A stretch of DNA of 32,500 nucleotides from a bacterium BMS3Bbin05 (GTDB lineage: Bacteria; Nitrospirota; Thermodesulfovibrionia; Thermodesulfovibrionales; BMS3Bbin05), in NCBI GenBank assembly GCA_002897855.1, contig BDTO01000070.1, positions 1 to 32,500 of the forward strand. Direction: 5' to 3'. Positions 6,955 to 15,441 of this stretch are shown one piece after another (the first letter of the stretch is position 1; each line of letters begins with the position of its first letter). The notes under the pieces were generated by a model that was not told the DNA's origin, ran no database searches, and saw only the letters and a list, made by a program, of their open reading frames with translations. The position numbers and the translations under genes are program-made.

Positions 6955-7632
6955 TCATACGGAATAACCCTTTCCAAACTCTTTCCTGAGAATAGTATCA
7001 ATATGCTTTTTTGTATCCACAAAACCGCCTTTTTTCAATAAGTCCAATACATCCCTGCCGCCCAGCTTTTTTAAAAGCCCGGACCTCTTTGAGGCTGCGG
7101 TTTTCGTGTTGCCGGGTATAAGTTCTTTGGTCTTTTGACGGACCTCCCTCAGATATGAGAGGTACATTGACAGGTCATCCGGTATGAAATCCTCCAGTTC
7201 TTTCCGGAGGGTCCTTGATATGGCCGGGCTCAGTCCTGAAGATGATATGGCTATTTTAAGAGGTCCTTTTCTTACAACAGACGGGACGATAAAACTGCAG
7301 TATTGAGGCATGTCAACGGTATTTACAAGACATTCGGCAGCATTATAAATCTTTCGGTTGATGTTTTCATCGGACGTGGCGGCGATAACCAGGAAAGCCC
7401 CGCCGAGATCACTCTTTCTGTATTTCCGTGCCCTGTATCTTACCTTCCCGGAAAAGACAAGCTTTTCAAGACGCTCTGTTATGGCGGGGCTTACCACCGT
7501 GACATCGGCGCCGGCATTGAGCAGACCAAGCACCTTCCTGCCGGCAACTTTTCCTCCGCCGATAACAACACATTTCCTGTCTTTAAGATTCAGAAAAACC
7601 GGATAGAAATTATCATACGGCCGGTTATTCAT
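6955..7632 (-). CDS. Precorrin-2 dehydrogenase / sirohydrochlorin ferrochelatase (Met8/CysG N-terminal type)
   Basis: About 225 residues. The N-terminus has the NAD-binding loop VVIGGGKVAGRKVLGLL, then FLVIAATSDENINRKIY and the NTVDMPQYCSFIVPS segment typical of Met8, CysG-B and SirC. The part ISSSGLSPAISRTLRKELE forms the family's dimerisation and active-site region. There is no uroporphyrinogen methyltransferase domain, so the protein would do only the oxidation (and possibly iron insertion) steps of siroheme or cobalt-precorrin synthesis. ATG 7632 overlaps the end of bamD by eight bases; a TTG at 7653 is a weaker choice. The tail (from about residue 155) is longer and more basic than in minimal SirC proteins. 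Confidence 0.9.
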   Translation of the reverse strand: MNNRPYDNFYPVFLNLKDRKCVVIGGGKVAGRKVLGLLNAGADVTVVSPAITERLEKLVFSGKVRYRARKYRKSDLGGAFLVIAATSDENINRKIYNAAECLVNTVDMPQYCSFIVPSVVRKGPLKIAISSSGLSPAISRTLRKELEDFIPDDLSMYLSYLREVRQKTKELIPGNTKTAASKRSGLLKKLGGRDVLDLLKKGGFVDTKKHIDTILRKEFGKGYSV

Positions 7633-8452
7633 CTTCGGAGAATGTTTCAGCAAGTTCTTTTACATATTTGCCTTCAGGAAATTTATTCTTTAATATCTTA
7701 AGATATTTGAGGGCGTTATCCTTGTCACCCTCATGCCTGTAAGATAATGCAATATAATAAAGAACCCGCTCCGTACCTATATAATCGGGATAATTTTTCA
7801 GTATGCCCAGAAACCTGCCGAGCGCGGCACCGTAAGAATCTTTGTCAAAATAGAATTTTCCCACTATAAACTCGTATTCCGCAATGATATTCAGGCATTT
7901 TTTGATATTAATGTCTACTATCTCCTTGTAAGGATTCCGTGGATACATTGACCTCAATTTGCGAAATTCTTTAAGGGCGCTCTTTGCCTCTCCCACCCCC
8001 CTTTCGGGGCCCTGAATCCGGGAAAAATAGAGCATGGCTATCTGATACTGCGCATACGGCGCATACTGACTGTCCGGATAGAGTTCAATAAACCTTTTGT
8101 ATTCCGAAACTGCTTCTTCCGGATTGTCTTCCTTCGCATAAGATTCAGCGATCTTTAATTGTGCGATGGGGGCATATTTTATCGTGGTATCGCTGCCCTT
8201 TACTTCATTCAGCAACCGCCGTGCCTCTTCATACTCTTCATCCCCGATCAGTTTATCGGCCTTTAAAAGCATTGCCTTCGGATCGAGAGGTTCTTTTTTC
8301 ACCTCTTTGGAAGCGCAAGAAAACGATAGAAGTGTTACCACCACAAGAAACAGGGAGCATATGGTCGGCCACACTTTAAATGAGCCATAACCGGCATCAG
8401 ATGACTTCCGTATCGTAGAAGATACAGCTAAATTATATATATTCCGTACCAT
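7625..8452 (-). CDS. bamD: Outer membrane assembly lipoprotein BamD-like
   Basis: 275 residues. A lipoprotein signal (residues 26-46) ends in the lipobox LLSFSC with Cys46, followed by five tetratricopeptide-type repeats with the typical pattern (EAVSEYKRFIELYPDSQYAPYA). BamD is the essential TPR lipoprotein that recruits BamA for beta-barrel insertion. The size, lipobox and the repeat YPDSQYAPYAQYQIAMLYF fit it. The N-terminus before the signal is unusually long (25 residues), and no good ribosome site precedes ATG 8452, so the true start may be internal (for example GTG at codon 27). It is the first gene of the leftward run and diverges from the radical SAM gene. A generic TPR lipoprotein (YbgF-like) is the alternative. 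Confidence 0.8.
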   Translation of the reverse strand: MVRNIYNLAVSSTIRKSSDAGYGSFKVWPTICSLFLVVVTLLSFSCASKEVKKEPLDPKAMLLKADKLIGDEEYEEARRLLNEVKGSDTTIKYAPIAQLKIAESYAKEDNPEEAVSEYKRFIELYPDSQYAPYAQYQIAMLYFSRIQGPERGVGEAKSALKEFRKLRSMYPRNPYKEIVDINIKKCLNIIAEYEFIVGKFYFDKDSYGAALGRFLGILKNYPDYIGTERVLYYIALSYRHEGDKDNALKYLKILKNKFPEGKYVKELAETFSEDE

Positions 8453-8607
8453 AGAGGATCAATAATTGTTTCCGGCTTTGAATAATATTAAATCCTTAAG
8501 GAAGCGACAGTGTCAAGGGGGTCCGGATTTTTGTATTATTTCTGCAGGTTTCGGTTCACTTGGTAATAGCGGCAAATCATGCCATTCTTGCCAAAGCCGG
8601 GAAGCCA

Positions 8608-11058
8608 GTGGTATCCTTATATGTGAATTTAGCCATTTTCAGCAAGCCCGGCAGATATATAAATCACGAAATAAATTCAATACACAGGGCAGATTCCGGC
8701 AACAGAAACCCTGATGTCAGAGTAGCGCTCGCTTTCCCCGATATTTATGACATCGGGATGTCTCACCTCGGACTGAAAATACTCTATAAAATAATCAACG
8801 ACCTGCCATATGCAGTTGCGGAGAGAGTCTTTGCGCCATGGACCGATATGGAGGCATATCTCAGGGCCAGAGGGATTCATTTATGTTCCCTCGAATCAAA
8901 TATACCGCTTAAAGAGTTCCAGATGCTCGGATTCAGCCTTCAATACGAACTCTCGTATACGACTATTCTCAATATGATTGATCTCGCCGGAATTCCCATT
9001 GGAAGACATGACCGGAACAATAAGCACCCCATAATCATGGCAGGCGGCCCATGCTCGGTTAATCCCCTCCCCCTTTCCAGGTATATTGATGCCTTCCTGA
9101 TCGGTGATGCCGAAGAAAAGATAGTTGAGATCATAAATGTATACAGGGACACCCCGGGACAGAAGGACCGGATATTGAAACAACTCTCAGGAATTGAAGG
9201 GGTATTTGTTCCGGAATACACACATGGAAAGACAAAAAGGGTGTTCATAACCGACCTTAATTCAGCGCCATATCCAACAGCGCCCGTCGTCCCGTACGGG
9301 AAAACGGTTCATGACAGGATAAATATAGAGGTCTCCAGGGGCTGTTCAAGGGGATGCAGGTTTTGCCAGGCAGGGTCTGTTTACAGGCCTGTCAGAGAGA
9401 GAGAGCCCGGCAGAATACTCTCACTCGCTGAAGAGACCATAAGGAACACGGGCTATGACGAGGTATCCTTCACATCACTCAGTGCAGGCGATTACTCTCA
9501 GTTAATCCCGCTGCTTAAGGAGTTCAACAGGCGGTTTGCTCAAAAGAGGATTTCCATGTCTCTTCCTTCTCTAAGGGTGGGGGCCGTGAATGACGGGATA
9601 CTGAATGAATTGCAGGGCGTAAGAAGAGGCGGTTTTACTATTGCACCGGAAGCCGCTACCGACAGGCTGAGGCATGTTATCAACAAGGACTTTACAGATG
9701 AAGACTATGAATCCGCTCTCTGTTCTCTTTTCAGGGCAGGGTGGCAGACTGTTAAACTATATTTCATGATCGGCCTGCCTGCCGAGACCTGGCAGGATAT
9801 AGAAGCCATTGTCACTATGGCGAAAAATGCGCTGAAGATAGCCAGGCGGCACACAAAGCACAGGATAAACATAAATGTAGGTATTTCCCCTTTCGTTCCC
9901 AAGCCTCATACACCTTTCCAGTGGCTTGGTCAGGAAGGGACCGGGCAACTTACAGAAAAAAAGAACTTTATCCTGAAGAATCTTTCGAGAAAATATTTTA
10001 CAGTCAAGTCACATAACGAGGCTATGAGTCTGCTCGAGGCCGCTGTTTGTCGCGGGGATGAGAGGATGGGAGAATTGATAGAAAGTGCGTGGAGACTGGG
10101 CAGCAGGCTTGATGCGTGGAGTGAATGTTTCGATTTCAATGTATGGGAAAAAGCAATGGACAGTACAGGTGTAGATGTAAAAGGATATGCAATGGCCAAC
10201 ATTGATATATCTGAGTCATTACCCTGGGATAATATCGATATTGGAGTAAAAAAAGAATACCTGATAAAGGAACTGCAGAGGTCACAGGATAGCAAAATAA
10301 CATCCTGTTGCTCGCAAATATGCAATGCCTGCGGGCTTGAATGTAAAAGCAGGCAGTTTTTAAGCAGGGAAAGATTAAAAACCGAAACCGCAGTATGCAG
10401 AAATCCTGCAAAGAGATTCAGCCCTGTAAAGGTCAGGGTAGAGTATTCAAAAACAGGCAATCTCCGTTACCTTTCCCACCTTGAGCTTGTATCGGCACTA
10501 TTCAGAGCTCTCAGAAGGGCAAATGTCCCTCTGAAATATTCGGAAGGGTTTCATCCGTCGCCGAGAATATCTTTCGGCCCTGCCCTGAGTGTCGGCATAG
10601 AAGGGCAATCGGAGTTCTTTGATATGGAGGTATTTCCACCGTTTGATCGTGAGGTATCAATGAAAGAAATCAATCGTCTGCTGCCCGGGGAAATAGCAAT
10701 AAAAAATATGATATTCATTGACAGGTCCATGCCCTCACTGAGCAGTTTTATCGACTGTTATGAGTATCAATTGAAATTTACGGACGTGGCGCCGGTTAAT
10801 AGATTCTCTGAGTCTAACGGCAATGACCATGATCTGAAATCCATAATAATTGATTCTGTTATAATAGATAATATGACTGTTAAGATCAAAATAAAGGAAA
10901 CTGCCGATACAAAAATTAAACTGGCTGAGATTGTTGAAAGGGCATTTGATATGAAGATGGAAAATATATCAATAATAAGGACAGGCATGTGGGGATTGAT
11001 GGACAGACCTATGTCCCCGATGGAGATATCTATCATGTCCGGGAAAGGATCTGCTTAA
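8608..11058 (+). CDS. TIGR03960-type radical SAM protein fused to DUF2344/TIGR03936
   Basis: About 816 residues. The N-terminal part starts with the family signature KPGRYINHEINSIH, then VRVALAFPDIYDIGMSHLG, a B12-binding-like fold. The radical SAM core carries C246, C250 and C253 (SRGCSRGCRFCQAGS), the CxxxCxxC cluster site. A Cys-rich stretch (CCSQICNACGLEC) follows near residue 570. From about residue 607 comes a DUF2344 domain (VRVEYSKTGNLRYLSHLELV, then YSEGFHPSPRISFGPAL). The two parts are separate neighbouring genes in many bacteria and are fused here. The family is consistently next to RNase G, as here, suggesting a role in tRNA or ribosome modification, but the substrate is unknown. 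The start is uncertain: GTG 8608, GTG 8623 (best family length) or TTG 8560. Confidence 0.92.
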   Translation: MVSLYVNLAIFSKPGRYINHEINSIHRADSGNRNPDVRVALAFPDIYDIGMSHLGLKILYKIINDLPYAVAERVFAPWTDMEAYLRARGIHLCSLESNIPLKEFQMLGFSLQYELSYTTILNMIDLAGIPIGRHDRNNKHPIIMAGGPCSVNPLPLSRYIDAFLIGDAEEKIVEIINVYRDTPGQKDRILKQLSGIEGVFVPEYTHGKTKRVFITDLNSAPYPTAPVVPYGKTVHDRINIEVSRGCSRGCRFCQAGSVYRPVREREPGRILSLAEETIRNTGYDEVSFTSLSAGDYSQLIPLLKEFNRRFAQKRISMSLPSLRVGAVNDGILNELQGVRRGGFTIAPEAATDRLRHVINKDFTDEDYESALCSLFRAGWQTVKLYFMIGLPAETWQDIEAIVTMAKNALKIARRHTKHRININVGISPFVPKPHTPFQWLGQEGTGQLTEKKNFILKNLSRKYFTVKSHNEAMSLLEAAVCRGDERMGELIESAWRLGSRLDAWSECFDFNVWEKAMDSTGVDVKGYAMANIDISESLPWDNIDIGVKKEYLIKELQRSQDSKITSCCSQICNACGLECKSRQFLSRERLKTETAVCRNPAKRFSPVKVRVEYSKTGNLRYLSHLELVSALFRALRRANVPLKYSEGFHPSPRISFGPALSVGIEGQSEFFDMEVFPPFDREVSMKEINRLLPGEIAIKNMIFIDRSMPSLSSFIDCYEYQLKFTDVAPVNRFSESNGNDHDLKSIIIDSVIIDNMTVKIKIKETADTKIKLAEIVERAFDMKMENISIIRTGMWGLMDRPMSPMEISIMSGKGSA

Positions 11059-11105
11059 ACTCCACGTCAGGGATCTGCCGGAACACCCGAAAATAGGGAG
11101 GGGAA

Positions 11106-12617
11106 ATGTCTAACGACATACTGATAAATGTAATCTTTGATGAAACCAGGGTCGGTTTGTTGGAAAACGGCCAACTGGTTGAGTTCTATGTTGAACGCAC
11201 GAGGGAAGCCAGCCTTGTGGGCAACATTTATAAAGGAAGGATCGTCAAGATACTGCCGGGAATGCAGTCTGCTTTTATTGATGTGGGGCTGGAGAAAGCC
11301 GCATTCCTTTATGTAGGTGACATCCGTTCCAATATTGATGATTTTTCGAATATATTTGATGAAGAGGAAGAAAACCGGAATCGGCTTGATGATTTTCATG
11401 GCCGGGGCAAGCCGGATCTGCCTATAGAAGAGCTCGTTCAGGAAGGTCAGGACATTCTTGTCCAGGTGGCAAAGGATCCTATCGGTAGTAAAGGCGCCAG
11501 GGTAACCTCTTATGTAACTATGCCGGGAAGATACCTTGTCCTTATGCCGAACCTTGAACACATAGGTATTTCACGACGTATAACAGATGAAAACGAACGT
11601 GAGAGGTTGAAGACCATAGTAACAAATATAAAACCCCAGGGGTTTGGCCTGATTGTGAGAACTGCAAGTGAAGGCGCTACAAAACACGAACTCAAGACCG
11701 ACCTCGATTTTCTCACCCTGCTCTGGGACAATATACAGATAAAGAAGGAGAAGGTTTCCGCACCATCTCTTCTTTATAGTGATCTGAACCTGGTATTCAG
11801 AAGTGTCAGGGATATCATGAATCATAATATTCAGCGGGTGATAGTAGATTCAAAAGAGGAATATGACAGGATCTTTGATTTCATATCAACTTATTTCCCC
11901 AAGCTTTCCGACAGGTTGCATCTCTACGCTGACGACGAACCTCTTTTTGATGCATATGGTGTAGAACTCGATATTGCGCGGGCCCTGGGAAGAAGGGTAT
12001 GGCTGAAATCGGGCGGCTATATCGTTATAGACCAAACTGAGGCTATGACGGTTATTGATGTGAATACCGGAAAATTCGTAGGGAAGGAAGATCTTGAAGA
12101 TACCTTGCTCAAGACGAATCTCGAGGCGGTCAAGGAGATTGCTTATCAGATACGGCTTCGCAATCTCGGCGGCATTATTATCATAGACTTTATAGATATG
12201 GAACTGCAGGACAGCAGGGACAAGGTCTTTCATGCATTTGTAGATGCAATGAAGAAGGACAGGGCGAAAAACACAATATTCAATATATCCGAACTCGGCC
12301 TCATACAGATGACCAGGAAGCGGGTCCGTGAAAGTCTCGGCAGGTCACTGTGTGAGCCTTGCCCATACTGCGAAGGCAAGGGATTTGTACTCTCTGTGAA
12401 GACGATATGTTTCGAGATATTCAGGAAGCTGAGAAGGATGGGCATACCTGAAGGCGCAAAGGTTCTGATAACTGCTCACCCTGACGTTGCGGAATTCCTT
12501 TCTGACGAAGAACAGTCGGCACTTGAGCATTTGGAAAAAAGCACCGGCGCAAGTTTTATAGTTAAGGGGGATCACGGGCGCCACCAGGAAAAATACGATA
12601 TCAGCATCCTCACATAG
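11106..12617 (+). CDS. rng: Ribonuclease G/E family endoribonuclease
   Basis: 503 residues, RNase G size. The N-terminal S1 domain (VGNIYKGRIVKILPGMQSAFIDVG) carries an acidic insertion at 78-105. The DNase I-like catalytic part has the metal-binding Asp318 (VIDVNTGKFVG) and Asp361 (IIIIDFIDM), and the zinc-link CEPCPYCEGKG (Cys416-422) that holds the dimer. RNase G processes 16S rRNA and mRNA ends. It has no RNase E-type C-terminal scaffold. GGGAGGGGAA directly precedes ATG 11106. It lies 47 bases after the radical SAM gene and two bases before larE, so these are probably one transcript. Confidence 0.96.
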   Translation: MSNDILINVIFDETRVGLLENGQLVEFYVERTREASLVGNIYKGRIVKILPGMQSAFIDVGLEKAAFLYVGDIRSNIDDFSNIFDEEEENRNRLDDFHGRGKPDLPIEELVQEGQDILVQVAKDPIGSKGARVTSYVTMPGRYLVLMPNLEHIGISRRITDENERERLKTIVTNIKPQGFGLIVRTASEGATKHELKTDLDFLTLLWDNIQIKKEKVSAPSLLYSDLNLVFRSVRDIMNHNIQRVIVDSKEEYDRIFDFISTYFPKLSDRLHLYADDEPLFDAYGVELDIARALGRRVWLKSGGYIVIDQTEAMTVIDVNTGKFVGKEDLEDTLLKTNLEAVKEIAYQIRLRNLGGIIIIDFIDMELQDSRDKVFHAFVDAMKKDRAKNTIFNISELGLIQMTRKRVRESLGRSLCEPCPYCEGKGFVLSVKTICFEIFRKLRRMGIPEGAKVLITAHPDVAEFLSDEEQSALEHLEKSTGASFIVKGDHGRHQEKYDISILT

Positions 12618-12619
12618 AC

Positions 12620-13423
12620 ATGCCTGACAAAAACCTGAAGGCACTCATTAAATACCTGAAGACCCTTGATAATTCGATAATTGCCTATTCGGGGGGAGTA
12701 GACAGTTCTTTTCTTGTCAGGGCGGCACAGATGTCCGGCATCAGATTTCTTGCGGTTACGTCCATGTCTGAAACCATGCCGCGGCAGGACCTCGAAAACT
12801 CAAAAATGATTACGGCAAGATTTGGCATCCCGCACCGGGTCATCAGAACGTATGAGCTCACGGACAGCAATTTTGCAGAAAATCCGCCTGACAGGTGTTT
12901 TTACTGTAAAGACAATCTTTTCAGGCGGCTTGAGAAAATAGCCGGAGCAGACGATTACGACCATATACTGGACGGGTCGAACACTGATGATACAAATGAT
13001 TTCAGGCCCGGACTGAGGGCAAATAAGAAGCACGGCATTATCAGCCCCCTTGTTATAACAGGCATGAATAAAGAAGATATCCGTAATCTTTCAAGAACTC
13101 TCGGTCTTCCAACATGGGACCGGCCGTCATCTCCATGCCTTTCTTCAAGATTTCCATATGGTATCGAAATAACGCCCTCGGGTCTCGAAATGGTTTCCAG
13201 GGCTGAAGATTACCTAATGTCGCTTGGCTTCAGAATTGTGCGGGTCAGAACTTCGGGTGCCACTGCCACGATTGAAGTGGGAGTTGCGGAAATCGGGCCG
13301 CTTCTGACCGAAAGCATTCGCAGTAAGGTCATCAGGGAATTTAAAAACATAGGATACCGGGATATTCTGATAGATTTGGAAGGCTACAGGTCCGGCAATC
13401 TTAACAGGTCAATAAATCATTGA
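12620..13423 (+). CDS. larE: LarE-type ATP-dependent sulfur transferase
   Basis: 267 residues with the PP-loop SGGVDSS (24-30) and the LarE signature SSPCLSSRFPYG. LarE adds sulfur to the pyridinium dicarboxylate precursor of the nickel-pincer (NPN) cofactor of LarA-type racemases. Three Cys are placed as in LarE proteins reported to hold a [4Fe-4S] cluster: C93 and C96 (DRCFYCK) plus C173 (PCLSSR). By contrast, single-Cys LarE sacrifices its own sulfur. I infer the catalytic cluster type here. LarA, LarB and LarC are not in the window. The gene starts two bases after rng, and its stop overlaps the next gene. Confidence 0.9.
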   Translation: MPDKNLKALIKYLKTLDNSIIAYSGGVDSSFLVRAAQMSGIRFLAVTSMSETMPRQDLENSKMITARFGIPHRVIRTYELTDSNFAENPPDRCFYCKDNLFRRLEKIAGADDYDHILDGSNTDDTNDFRPGLRANKKHGIISPLVITGMNKEDIRNLSRTLGLPTWDRPSSPCLSSRFPYGIEITPSGLEMVSRAEDYLMSLGFRIVRVRTSGATATIEVGVAEIGPLLTESIRSKVIREFKNIGYRDILIDLEGYRSGNLNRSINH

Positions 13424-14583
13424 ATGAAGAGATGTTCCATAAATCGGTCAGGGATTGCGTAAGATGCGGTACTTGTAAAACGATTTGCCCGACTTATGAA
13501 ACTCTGAGAAATGAAACAATGTCCGGCCGGGGCAGGATCGCCATCCTCGACGCAATCCTGTCCGGGCAGATAAAGCCGTCAGGAAGGGCTGTAGAGAGTA
13601 TATTCAGTTGTATTCAATGCGGGGCATGCGCCCGGAACTGTCCACCCGGGATAAATATTCCTGAAGTTCTGTATACGGGCAGGAAATACCTGAAGAGATA
13701 TGCCGGTGGCTACAAGCTGTTCAGATTGCTGACCGGAATAGCCCTGAAGCACCCTGATATATTGTTCAGTATTTCCAGGCTTCTGAAAAAACCTGTTAAC
13801 AGATTCCTTATAAGAAATAATCTTGTTCCCTGCGGTTTTTCTCTCCCGGACAATTCGCTTACCCGTCTGCCACAGGTTATAAATACCCGGGACAGAAAAG
13901 GAAGGGTCGCCGTTTTCAGGGGTTGCAGCACAAACTACGCATACCCCGAAATAGGTAACTCTCTCATACGCGTTCTGGTAAAACTCGGCTACGAGGTTAT
14001 ACTGCCGAAAGCAGAGGTTTGTTGCGGCACTCCCTTCAGGACACTGGGGATGGAGAAAGAAGCAAGAGCCTTTGCGAGGAAGAATGTAGAGGTATTCGGG
14101 AGATTGAAGGCCGATGCGGTCATTTCAGCCTGTCCCACATGTATACTGGCCTTGAAATATGAATATCCTCTCCTCATAAACAGAGGTATAGAGAATGCGA
14201 TGGACATACCCAGCTTTTTGTCTTTACAGGAAAATATGACTTTAAATAACCCTCTGACAATGAAAGCCTTTTATCACGACCCTTGCCATATGTTATACGG
14301 GCTTAAGGTCAGCAGAGAGCCGAGAGAAATATTGAAAAAGTGTGGCGTAACTCTCACAGGCAATTCAGATCACTCATGCTGCGGTTTTGGAGGTAGTACG
14401 TACAGTATAAAGTTCAGAGACGCATCGTTAAGACTTGCAAAAGCAAGATGGAAAACGATTGAAGAGTCTTCGGCCGAAGCGGTTTTCACATCCTGTCCCG
14501 GCTGCATTCTCCAGCTTAAGAAGGTATGCCGGTCAGTTGATGTCTTCCATGTCATCGAAGCTGTTGATGAGGCAATGGGATAA
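13420..14583 (+). CDS. GlcF/LldE-like Fe-S subunit with CCG domains
   Basis: 387 residues. Two ferredoxin-type clusters come first: CVRCGTCKTICP and CIQCGACARNCP. Two CCG domains follow, with EVCCGTPFRTLG and CHMLYG in the middle and SCCGFGGSTYS near the end; these bind non-cubane or catalytic clusters in this family. It is the electron-transfer subunit type of glycolate oxidase (GlcF), lactate dehydrogenase (LldE) and heterodisulfide reductase-like proteins. The flavin subunit (GlcD-like) is not adjacent. Overlap with larE suggests translation coupling and a role in 2-hydroxy-acid oxidation after racemisation. The start may be TTG 13420 or ATG 13432. Which partner dehydrogenase it serves is open. 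Confidence 0.88.
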   Translation: MNEEMFHKSVRDCVRCGTCKTICPTYETLRNETMSGRGRIAILDAILSGQIKPSGRAVESIFSCIQCGACARNCPPGINIPEVLYTGRKYLKRYAGGYKLFRLLTGIALKHPDILFSISRLLKKPVNRFLIRNNLVPCGFSLPDNSLTRLPQVINTRDRKGRVAVFRGCSTNYAYPEIGNSLIRVLVKLGYEVILPKAEVCCGTPFRTLGMEKEARAFARKNVEVFGRLKADAVISACPTCILALKYEYPLLINRGIENAMDIPSFLSLQENMTLNNPLTMKAFYHDPCHMLYGLKVSREPREILKKCGVTLTGNSDHSCCGFGGSTYSIKFRDASLRLAKARWKTIEESSAEAVFTSCPGCILQLKKVCRSVDVFHVIEAVDEAMG

Positions 14584-14632
14584 CCGTTTCTGTTATAATG
14601 TAATTATAAAGATTCTTTTCGGAGGTCATTAA

Positions 14633-14848
14633 ATGCCGATCTACGAGTATCTGTGCACCAAGTGCAATAAAGAGTTCGAAATACTCGTATTCAATAGCAG
14701 TAAAGTTAAATGCCCGAAATGCGCTTCCGGAGATGTAAAAAAGAAACTCTCCCTCTTCGGAATGAGCGGAGTTGAAAAGCCTTTTGCCGGTTCAACATCA
14801 GCCGGGTGTTCAAGCTGCAGCAAGAATTCCTGCTCTCACTGCAGTTAA
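14633..14848 (+). CDS. FmdB-family zinc ribbon protein
   Basis: 71 residues starting MPIYEYLCTKCNKEFE, the FmdB-type signature, with a second knuckle KCPKC, so a CxxC-x(n)-CxxC zinc site. It ends in a Cys/Ser-rich tail (CSSCSKNSCSHCS) as many family members do. FmdB-like proteins are small regulatory or accessory proteins of unknown exact role. GGAGGT lies upstream of ATG 14633, so the start is firm. It follows the GlcF-like gene by 49 bases and may be the last gene of the run starting with the radical SAM gene. Confidence 0.92.
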   Translation: MPIYEYLCTKCNKEFEILVFNSSKVKCPKCASGDVKKKLSLFGMSGVEKPFAGSTSAGCSSCSKNSCSHCS

Positions 14849-14951
14849 ACGGCTTACAATGAAGGCTGTCTCAGGATGTGTTTTGGTTCCCTCTCCTGTA
14901 CGACATAACCGGATCGTGTCCCGGCAACCGGCAGTCAAATCAAAAGTTAAC

Positions 14952-15383
14952 TTAGTCTGAAAAGGGATTTTCCCTCAGTATCTTTTTCGCAATGAAAGGC
15001 TTATCTTTAATTATAAACACCGCCATACCGGAGGTGTTTTCATCATTCGTCTTTCGCTTATCTTTTTTCTTCCAGGACACATAAAGATGAATTGTCCCTT
15101 CCTCATCGATGTCCACCCATCTCATTGTAAAATCAATTCCTTCTCCTGTATAACTGTCAATATCCCGGGAAAGATCATTGTATAAATCCTTCGAGCAGAG
15201 GTTCTTAAGCATCTTTTTATTGTCATTAAGGAAGGCTTCTTTTATCTTATTGGATAAATCGAATGCCCTGTTTGCGATATCTACCTCAGCGGTAGGCATC
15301 TTCTTTTCATCGGACGCACATGACAAGAGAGTCATAAAAGCAACTAAAGGTAATAAAACATATATGAAATATTTGTATTTCAT
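14952..15383 (-). CDS. Small lipoprotein, unknown function
   Basis: 143 residues from ATG 15383 (MKYKYFIYVLLPLVAF). The signal ends in the lipobox LLSC with Cys22. The mature part (PTAEVDIANRAFDLSNKIKEAF, then IDFTMRWVDIDEEGTIHLYVSW) has the mixed helix/strand look of the NTF2-like fold often found in such lipoproteins, which I only infer. A TTG at 15410 would add nine residues and is unlikely. It converges on the fmdB-like gene and diverges from the HEAT-repeat gene. No family is recognised. Confidence 0.75.
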   Translation of the reverse strand: MKYKYFIYVLLPLVAFMTLLSCASDEKKMPTAEVDIANRAFDLSNKIKEAFLNDNKKMLKNLCSKDLYNDLSRDIDSYTGEGIDFTMRWVDIDEEGTIHLYVSWKKKDKRKTNDENTSGMAVFIIKDKPFIAKKILRENPFSD

Positions 15384-15441
15384 AACACCAATAATAACGT
15401 AAATAATCAAATTTTGTAAAAAAATATGATAATCTATTCAT

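Noticed and set aside
9930-10460. 176-codon minus-strand frame
   Set aside because: It lies fully within the radical SAM/DUF2344 gene, whose product has clear family motifs here; the antisense product has none.
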